From Blautia sp. (GTDB lineage Bacteria > Bacillota > Clostridia > Lachnospirales > Lachnospiraceae): a DNA stretch of 64,000 bases. Below, in pieces: positions 59,215 to 64,000 of this stretch. The notes below the pieces were generated by a model. It ran no database searches. It was not told where the DNA came from and saw only the letters and a list, made by a program, of their open reading frames with translations. The stretch is taken from the NCBI GenBank assembly GCA_030841965.1, contig JAUUSJ010000002.1:27449-91448 (forward strand), written 5' to 3'. Both the position numbers and the translations under genes were made by a program. Each line of letters starts with the position of its first letter. Position 1 is the stretch's first letter.

Positions 59215-61637
59215 TGGCGAATAATGATGGAAATGGAGTAAACAACATGATTCCGATTGGACCTATAACAGCGTATGCTATCGCTGTGGAAAAGTTTGGC
59301 TACAAGGGAACAATGGAGGATTGGTACAATGACCACTTTGGGCAGGCAAGCGATGAAATGCGAACCCTAGAAGAAAACGTAAGAGCGTATGCTGAGGCTG
59401 GATTGACTTATAAAAATGAAGCTAAAGAGTCCGAAGCGAGTGCAAGACAAAGTGCTATAACGGCACTTGGAGCTTCTTCTGACGCAACACAGTCCGCTAA
59501 TCTTGCACATATTTCTGAGCAAAACGCTGCAAACTCTGAGGCAAATGCTCTTACAGCTGCTAACTGTGTAAAGACAGCACAAGACAATACGGCGGAATTA
59601 AAATCGGAAACGCAAGGAATCCGTGATAACGCTGTTGAGGCAAAGCAAATCATAGAACAAAAGATAAGCGACTTTGAAACGAAATATGATGAATTACGTG
59701 AGGAATATCTGAATGAGGAAACAGGTGTGTTTGCCCAGCTTGAAAACACTCGTAATACATATGGTGATGATTTGCTGAATAAGCGTAATGAATACGATAA
59801 AAGTTTGAGAGATGCAGCAGATGAGCTGATAGAAGAGATGCAGAAGGAAGAGACTTACCAGAAGATTGAAGATTTGAAAGAAAACAAAGCAGATGGTCTC
59901 GCACTAGAAAACGGCGTCTTGACTCTAAAATCTGGAGAAAACGTTTTAGGTAATATAAAACTAGAGAATACGATAGCAGAGAGTGCAGAGGGTGAGTTTA
60001 TTACCTTGAACGACTCTGCACAGTCTTATCTTGGCGGGTTAAAAGTGTATGGGAAGAGTACACAAGAAAAGACTACAGGGGCGCAACTGTTTGATGTTCA
60101 CGCAAGAACAAATACGAATACATATATCACAATCGATGATGATGAATATGCGCATTTTGAATATGATGCAACTGACATGACAAGGGAATATTTTGCCGGA
60201 ATTTATGTGCCTGTATCACAGCTAATAAAGCCTAACACGCAATATTTAGCTGTGATTGAAGTAAAAGAGATGAAAGATGTAAAAATCGAAGTTGTAAGTG
60301 ATTATGAATTAAATATGAAATCTCAATTTCAAACTACGTTTGCTCTTAAAGAAGATATTAATAATGAAACGAGAGTAAAAATAGTGACAACAAGGGAAGA
60401 TTTTGCAGAAAGTACAAATATGTTAAGAACCGTCCTGAGTATTAGTCCAGGTAATATTGGTAAAGCAGTATTTAGAATATCTCTTATAGAAGACACTACA
60501 ATTAATGCAGATACATTCGTCTACGAAAAATTCACAGGTGGCTTACCATCTCCAAACTATTTATATCCGCAAGAGATAAAAAATGTGGGAGATAAAGGGA
60601 ACATAAATTTAAATGTGTTAGGAAAAAATTTATATGACAGTGAAGATTATATGTCTTCTGTAAGTTCTACCACTGGTTTTGCTGTTGCTCCAGATAAACT
60701 TAAAAAATTTATACTTAGTTTGCCAATTGGTGGTACATATACTTGTACTTATAAAGTTGTTGGTGGTACAACTGCTGGTACTTTAAAAGGAAAAATTTCT
60801 TTTGTTCAATTTGGTGGAAACATAATCTTAAATGGTGTTAATACTTTTACACTAACAAAGGAATTGAAAGAATCGGTAGGAAGAATTAATATTTATGGAA
60901 ATATTGGAACAGATATATTATTTACAGATTTTATGGTAACCGTTGGAACGGACTTTTTGCCATATGAGCCTTATAAGAAACAAATATTAAATATTGCAAC
61001 TCCGAACGATTTACGAGCTATTCCTGTCGACAGTGGTGGTAACTACACAGACGAAAACGGTCAGAACTGGATTGCAGATTATATAGACCTGGAGCGAGGA
61101 GTGCACGTACAGTCCATTACGCAAAAAACATTAAATAGTCAAGACGTTCTTTATATCGATGCGACGAACGCAAGTTTTAATATAATAAATGCTACTCTTG
61201 TAGAAAAATATGACAGTGATAATTATGTTGCTAGAACAATAAATGGAATATGCAATCGCTTTAGAGAGAAAACGAGTGGTGAAAATTTAAATGTGTTTTC
61301 CATAAAAACAGTAGCAAGCGTAGGTTGGGGCGGAGCGGCACGAATTTTGCTTTATGTTAGTAAGGATATCGACACTGTAGATAAAGCAAAAGAGTTTTTA
61401 AGAGCGAATGAAACCATCGTTTGGTTTCCCTTGAAAAATCCAATCGAAACAGACCTAACAGCCGAGGAAATAGAAGCCTATAGAGCGTTACATACTAATT
61501 ACCCCACGACTAACATTGCGAATGACGAAAACGCCCATATGAGCGTAATCTACGGCGCAGACACGAAAGCTTACATCGATAAAAAGTTCAATGAGCTGCA
61601 ATCCACTTTAGCAAACACACAAGCACAGATATTATAG
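59214..61637 (+). CDS. Tail fibre/receptor-binding protein
   Basis: An 807-residue fibre. Residues 1-60 are a baseplate-anchoring segment (PIGPITAYAIAVEKFGYKGT), followed by an Ala/Glu-rich coiled-coil shaft (about 50-230). Beta-rich domains (about 250-770) with MTREYFAGIYVPVSQLIKPN and two similar boxes around VLGKNLYDSEDY follow, then a C-terminal YGADTKAYIDKKFNELQSTL coiled coil. Probably determines host range. Confidence 0.8.
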   Translation: MANNDGNGVNNMIPIGPITAYAIAVEKFGYKGTMEDWYNDHFGQASDEMRTLEENVRAYAEAGLTYKNEAKESEASARQSAITALGASSDATQSANLAHISEQNAANSEANALTAANCVKTAQDNTAELKSETQGIRDNAVEAKQIIEQKISDFETKYDELREEYLNEETGVFAQLENTRNTYGDDLLNKRNEYDKSLRDAADELIEEMQKEETYQKIEDLKENKADGLALENGVLTLKSGENVLGNIKLENTIAESAEGEFITLNDSAQSYLGGLKVYGKSTQEKTTGAQLFDVHARTNTNTYITIDDDEYAHFEYDATDMTREYFAGIYVPVSQLIKPNTQYLAVIEVKEMKDVKIEVVSDYELNMKSQFQTTFALKEDINNETRVKIVTTREDFAESTNMLRTVLSISPGNIGKAVFRISLIEDTTINADTFVYEKFTGGLPSPNYLYPQEIKNVGDKGNINLNVLGKNLYDSEDYMSSVSSTTGFAVAPDKLKKFILSLPIGGTYTCTYKVVGGTTAGTLKGKISFVQFGGNIILNGVNTFTLTKELKESVGRINIYGNIGTDILFTDFMVTVGTDFLPYEPYKKQILNIATPNDLRAIPVDSGGNYTDENGQNWIADYIDLERGVHVQSITQKTLNSQDVLYIDATNASFNIINATLVEKYDSDNYVARTINGICNRFREKTSGENLNVFSIKTVASVGWGGAARILLYVSKDIDTVDKAKEFLRANETIVWFPLKNPIETDLTAEEIEAYRALHTNYPTTNIANDENAHMSVIYGADTKAYIDKKFNELQSTLANTQAQIL

Positions 61638-61650
61638 GAGGTGTAAATAC

Positions 61651-62109
61651 GTGTATGAAATAATTAAAAATGTAATTACATTCCAAAACTATGACTTGAA
61701 TAAAATTTTAGAGAAAATAGAAAAAGTCTGGCTGGAAGATAAAATAACAGATGGTGAGAAAACAGAGCTAATCGAATTAGCAAGAGAAAAGGCAGTTGCA
61801 CAGAACAGCTACTTATCGGAAAATGAACTTTTTGAAAAAATATACATTAGATTATCTGATTTAGCGGATAAGGTTGCAAAAATTGAGAATGAAATCTTAA
61901 CTCTAAAAGGCGAGGTTGTTCCACCAGTAGCCGAAGAGGAATATCCAGAGTTTGTACAGCCGACGGGTGCACATGACGCATACAACGCAGGAGATAAGAT
62001 TACATACAATGGAAAGCGTTATATCTGTCTAATGGACGGATGCGTCTGGAATCCAGGCACTTACCCACAGGGCTGGCAAGAGGTAACAGAAGAAGGGCAG
62101 GAGGCATGA
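61651..62109 (+). CDS. Tail/lysis-region protein with C-terminal chitin-binding-like module
   Basis: 152 residues from GTG 61651 (TAGGAGGTGTAAATAC ahead). The N-terminal helical part (to about 90) matches the XkdX/DUF-type proteins after fibres. The C-terminal part, PTGAHDAYNAGDKITYNGKR followed by WNPGTYPQGWQEV, is a carbohydrate-binding family 5/12-like fold with conserved aromatic residues, probably for glycan or cell-wall contact. Confidence 0.72.
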   Translation: MYEIIKNVITFQNYDLNKILEKIEKVWLEDKITDGEKTELIELAREKAVAQNSYLSENELFEKIYIRLSDLADKVAKIENEILTLKGEVVPPVAEEEYPEFVQPTGAHDAYNAGDKITYNGKRYICLMDGCVWNPGTYPQGWQEVTEEGQEA

Positions 62110-62110
62110 A

Positions 62111-62425
62111 GTGAATAAGATTTTACTAGACACATATACAATAGCCTTGCCTATCTTACTGGGGTACATCGTATGGATTTTAAAGAGACAGAAGAGAGAT
62201 AGGGATGCCAACAGCAAAGGTACAATGCTACTCTTGCGAGTACAATTAATCGAGTATCACGATAAATATATGAGATTAGGAGAAATACCTAGTTACGCCT
62301 ATGAGAACTTTGAAGAGATGTACGAGGCGTACCATCTTCTAGGAGGAAATGGAATGATTACGAAGATGCATCAGGAAATTCAAGAATTGCATCTAAAGTC
62401 AAAAAAGAAAGGAGGCAAAGAGTAA
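62111..62425 (+). CDS. Membrane-anchored phage lysis-region protein (holin-like)
   Basis: 104 residues from GTG 62111. One transmembrane segment (IALPILLGYIVWILKR) is followed by a charged cytoplasmic tail with RLGEIPSYAYENFEEMYEAY. The same arrangement is seen in small proteins next to r1t-type holins. It could be a holin partner or antiholin. Confidence 0.65.
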   Translation: MNKILLDTYTIALPILLGYIVWILKRQKRDRDANSKGTMLLLRVQLIEYHDKYMRLGEIPSYAYENFEEMYEAYHLLGGNGMITKMHQEIQELHLKSKKKGGKE

Positions 62426-62631
62426 TGAGTAAAAATTTTAAAAATTGGACTAAATGTGCAGCTATAAGAGCTGCTAAAACAATGGCGCAGACTGCAGTAG
62501 CAATGTTGCCAGTGGCTGCTTCTATTACAGCAGTTGATTGGAAATGTGTAGTTGGGACAGCGGCTTTAGCTGGTGTTGCATCGATTTTAACCTCTGTGGC
62601 AGGACTGCCAGAGGTAGAAGGAAAGGAGTAA
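62425..62631 (+). CDS. Holin (r1t-like)
   Basis: 68 residues: TKCAAIRAAKTMAQTAVAML then VDWKCVVGTAALAGVASILT and SVAGLPEVEGKE. The AIRAAKTMAQTAVA stretch and the end SVAGLPEVE are typical of the r1t-like holin family that permeabilises the membrane for endolysin release. Start overlaps the previous stop by one base. Confidence 0.82.
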   Translation: MSKNFKNWTKCAAIRAAKTMAQTAVAMLPVAASITAVDWKCVVGTAALAGVASILTSVAGLPEVEGKE

Positions 62632-62638
62632 TAAAGAA

Positions 62639-63130
62639 ATGAAATTTAGAAAAGCGCTTGAATTAATGAAAAAGGGAGAGAAGGTAAAGTTACCAACTTG
62701 GGGCGGATATTGGTACTGGGATGGTGAAAAGCAAACAATTATTATGCACACAAAAGATAGCGAAGGGCTGGATATCCGAGAAACGCAAAGAGTAGAGTAT
62801 ACACTTTTGAATATTTGCTCGGATGAGTGGGTAATTGCAAATGAACAGAATTGCCCACAGCTTGGCGGTGAAGCCATGTTTGATTTTGGCGAGGCAATTA
62901 AGTATTTAAAGAGAGGATTTAAAGTTACTCGAAAAGGCTGGAACGGTAAAGGACAATATATCCAGTTAGCGACTAACCTTAGTTATTGTAGAGATGGACA
63001 AATTGTTAATGCCGAACATAAAACAATGGGAAATAACGCAATTGCTTTTGTAGGTACTTCTGGTGTACAGGTGGGTTGGTTAGCGTCACAGGCGGATATG
63101 CTTGCGGAAGATTGGATGTTTGCAGAGTAG
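62639..63130 (+). CDS. Tandem DUF2829 (Tad2-like) protein, candidate anti-Thoeris
   Basis: 163 residues with two copies of the DUF2829 fold. C-terminal copy (residues 80-163): FDFGEAIKYLKRGFKVTRKG, then WNGKGQYIQLA and VGWLASQADMLAEDWMF, the canonical Tad2 signature. N-terminal copy (1-66): KFRKALELMKKGEKVKLPTW with YTLLNICSDEWVIAN, more diverged. Tad2 proteins of phages sequester the Thoeris signal molecule (a cyclic ADP-ribose isomer). The two-domain form could pair in cis. Encoded with lysis genes. Confidence 0.78.
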   Translation: MKFRKALELMKKGEKVKLPTWGGYWYWDGEKQTIIMHTKDSEGLDIRETQRVEYTLLNICSDEWVIANEQNCPQLGGEAMFDFGEAIKYLKRGFKVTRKGWNGKGQYIQLATNLSYCRDGQIVNAEHKTMGNNAIAFVGTSGVQVGWLASQADMLAEDWMFAE

Positions 63131-63151
63131 TATAGAGGAGGAGCAAAAAAC

Positions 63152-63475
63152 ATGAAGAAAGCAATGCTTAGCCAGCCTATGGCTGGAAAAACAGAGGAAG
63201 AAATTAAAGCTACAAGAGAGAAGGCAATTAAAGCATTAACTAGAAAAGGCTGTGAGATAGTAAATACACTTTTTACGGATGAATGGTACAGCAAGGAACA
63301 GATGGAGGATAGAGGTGTTGTCCAGATTCCTCTTTGTTTTCTTGCAAAATCCTTAGAAAGTATGTCTCTTTGCCATGCGGCGTATTTCTGTAAAGGTTGG
63401 GAGGATGCTAGGGGCTGTCGTATCGAGCACGAAGCGGCAAAAGCCTATGGATTAGAGATTATCTACGAAGAATAA
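63152..63475 (+). CDS. DUF4406 protein, nucleoside-deoxyribosyltransferase-like
   Basis: 107 residues: MKKAMLSQPMAGKTEEEIKA then TRKGCEIVNTLFTDEW, PLCFLAKSLESMSLCHAAYF and CKGWEDARGCRIEHEAAKAY. This is the PF14359-type fold related to nucleoside 2-deoxyribosyltransferases: a Rossmann-like core with the conserved SQPM.GK loop and the Glu/His of GCRIEHE. The substrate is unknown. The Tad2-like gene upstream suggests nucleotide metabolism or anti-defence. GAGGAGGAGCAAAAA precedes the ATG. Confidence 0.75.
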   Translation: MKKAMLSQPMAGKTEEEIKATREKAIKALTRKGCEIVNTLFTDEWYSKEQMEDRGVVQIPLCFLAKSLESMSLCHAAYFCKGWEDARGCRIEHEAAKAYGLEIIYEE

Positions 63476-63488
63476 GTATTGTAGTAAT

Positions 63489-63590
63489 AAGAGAGCGAGT
63501 AATCGCTCTCTTTTGGTTTTAGTGGGACGAAACGGATAGAAACAGAATAAAATAAAAACAAAGAGAGTAAGTAATTACCCTCTTTTAATT
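63489..63590 (+). terminator. Two tandem terminator-like hairpins before the endolysin gene
   Basis: AAGAGAGCGA (63489-63498) with TCGCTCTCTT (63503-63512) then TT, and a diverged copy AAAGAGAGTAA (63561-63571) with TTACCCTCTTT (63576-63586, one mismatch). Both have loop GTAA and A-rich surroundings, so they look like duplicated copies. Confidence 0.65.
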
Positions 63591-63614
63591 TTAAGAAGAA
63601 AGGATGAGACAAGT

Positions 63615-64000
63615 ATGATTAGCAATAGTGGACACGATGAAAATGGAAGATACTCTGGAGGTAAAGCAGGAGACCAGACAGGACAAGAATGGTGCATTAG
63701 GAGCTGGTATAATAGACCGTGGACACATTGCATTGTATTCGAAGACCAAGCGGTGCGAGAAGCAATTTGTCAGTTGGCGATAGAGGCAGCGAATAACAAT
63801 GCAATTGGGTATGACCAGAACCAGAGAGAAACATTTTGGGAAGAGGTTAAAAAGGTTGGTTACAGACCGAAAAATGTTAAGAACAAATGTGAGAGTGATT
63901 GTAGTTGTGGAGTTGCAACGATTGTAAAATGTGTAGGATATTTAATGGATATTGACAAGTTGAAGAATGTTAGTATCGGAATGTACACAGGCAACGAGAT
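63615..64000 (+). CDS. Endolysin, N-terminal part (cut by window end)
   Basis: 128 codons are visible from ATG 63615 (AAGAAAGGATGAG ahead): MISNSGHDENGRYSGGKAGD, QEWCIRSWYNRPWTHCIVFE, GYDQNQRETFWEEVKKVGYR and CESDCSCGVATIVKCVGYLM. The S-G-H-D.N.Y start, the NRPW stretch and the DCS.GV motif (catalytic Cys region like CHAP/NlpC folds) match endolysins common in Clostridial phages. The C-terminal cell-wall-binding part lies outside the window. Confidence 0.82.
   Translation, partial: MISNSGHDENGRYSGGKAGDQTGQEWCIRSWYNRPWTHCIVFEDQAVREAICQLAIEAANNNAIGYDQNQRETFWEEVKKVGYRPKNVKNKCESDCSCGVATIVKCVGYLMDIDKLKNVSIGMYTGNE

Larger units (their letters stand above)
26100..64000. mobile_element. Siphovirus-type prophage, right end beyond the window
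   Basis: From the integrase next to host gene GGGtGRT to the window edge, the genes follow the order of a temperate siphovirus: integration and lysogeny, early recombination and replication, late regulator, packaging, head, tail, fibres, lysis. The left boundary is placed between 26048 and 26213 because no att core could be identified without the right end. Almost all genes after 30.6 kb are on the plus strand and tightly packed. At least three genes are interrupted or need recoding (37.4, 43.7 and 50.0 kb). Confidence 0.95.

Overview
The window reads as low-GC Gram-positive (Clostridia) DNA, most likely from a Lachnospiraceae-type gut anaerobe. This rests on strong AGGAGG ribosome binding sites, consensus TTGACA/TATAAT promoters, a sortase, a large secreted protein with Listeria-Bacteroides (InlB B-type) repeats, and the paired NifU-like and GGGtGRT genes. 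It splits into about 26 kb of chromosome and an incomplete prophage running from about 26.1 kb past the right edge.

Chromosomal part. Positions 1-8.7 kb hold a same-strand carbohydrate cluster: the 3' part of a GH2 beta-galactosidase, a GH65 glycoside phosphorylase, an EamA/DMT transporter, beta-phosphoglucomutase, a LacI-type regulator and an M42 aminopeptidase. GH65 releases beta-glucose 1-phosphate and the mutase makes glucose 6-phosphate from it. At 9.0-13.0 kb lies a 1340-residue secreted protein with three predicted beta-helix modules and five InlB-type repeats. At 13.2-17.7 kb an IclR regulator, a DapA-type aldolase, an L-rhamnonate-dehydratase-like enolase-superfamily enzyme and a GntP permease form an acid-sugar operon behind a near-perfect sigma-A promoter. 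A sortase and a GT8 glycosyltransferase follow on the minus strand, then a structured MITE-like intergenic element, topB, a left-handed beta-helix protein, a lipoprotein, and the NifU-like/GGGtGRT pair behind a structured leader.

Prophage part. A tyrosine integrase (minus strand) sits next to five 11-bp iterons at the host junction. The lysogeny module holds a Thr-rich membrane protein, a DUF4041/GIY-YIG protein, a Cro-sized HTH protein and a CI-like repressor. Its two divergent consensus promoters carry three matching operators. The early region holds HTH genes, a roughly 435-bp region of six stem-loops without a gene, a Rad52-type annealing protein, a DUF6291 replication protein with internal repeats, a ParB-like protein, a cytosine methylase, a VRR-NUC nuclease and an ArpU-like late regulator. 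The siphovirus structural module follows in canonical order: terminases, portal, minor capsid, scaffold, major capsid, connectors, tail tube, G/GT chaperones, tape measure, tail, fibres. After it come a CBM-like protein, holin candidates, a tandem Tad2-like (DUF2829) protein, a DUF4406 protein and the start of an endolysin.

Most unusual observations. (1) The tape-measure gene is interrupted by a 1457-bp group I intron whose splice sites are fixed by P1 and P10 pairings. The intron carries an HNH endonuclease gene and a separate ribbon-helix-helix unit with its own promoter/operator and terminator. (2) The minor capsid gene runs in frame through a single TAG into an ADP-ribosyltransferase toxin-like domain. 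(3) The early region contains an unexplained multi-hairpin segment. (4) Near the lysis genes is a two-domain Tad2-like candidate anti-Thoeris protein.
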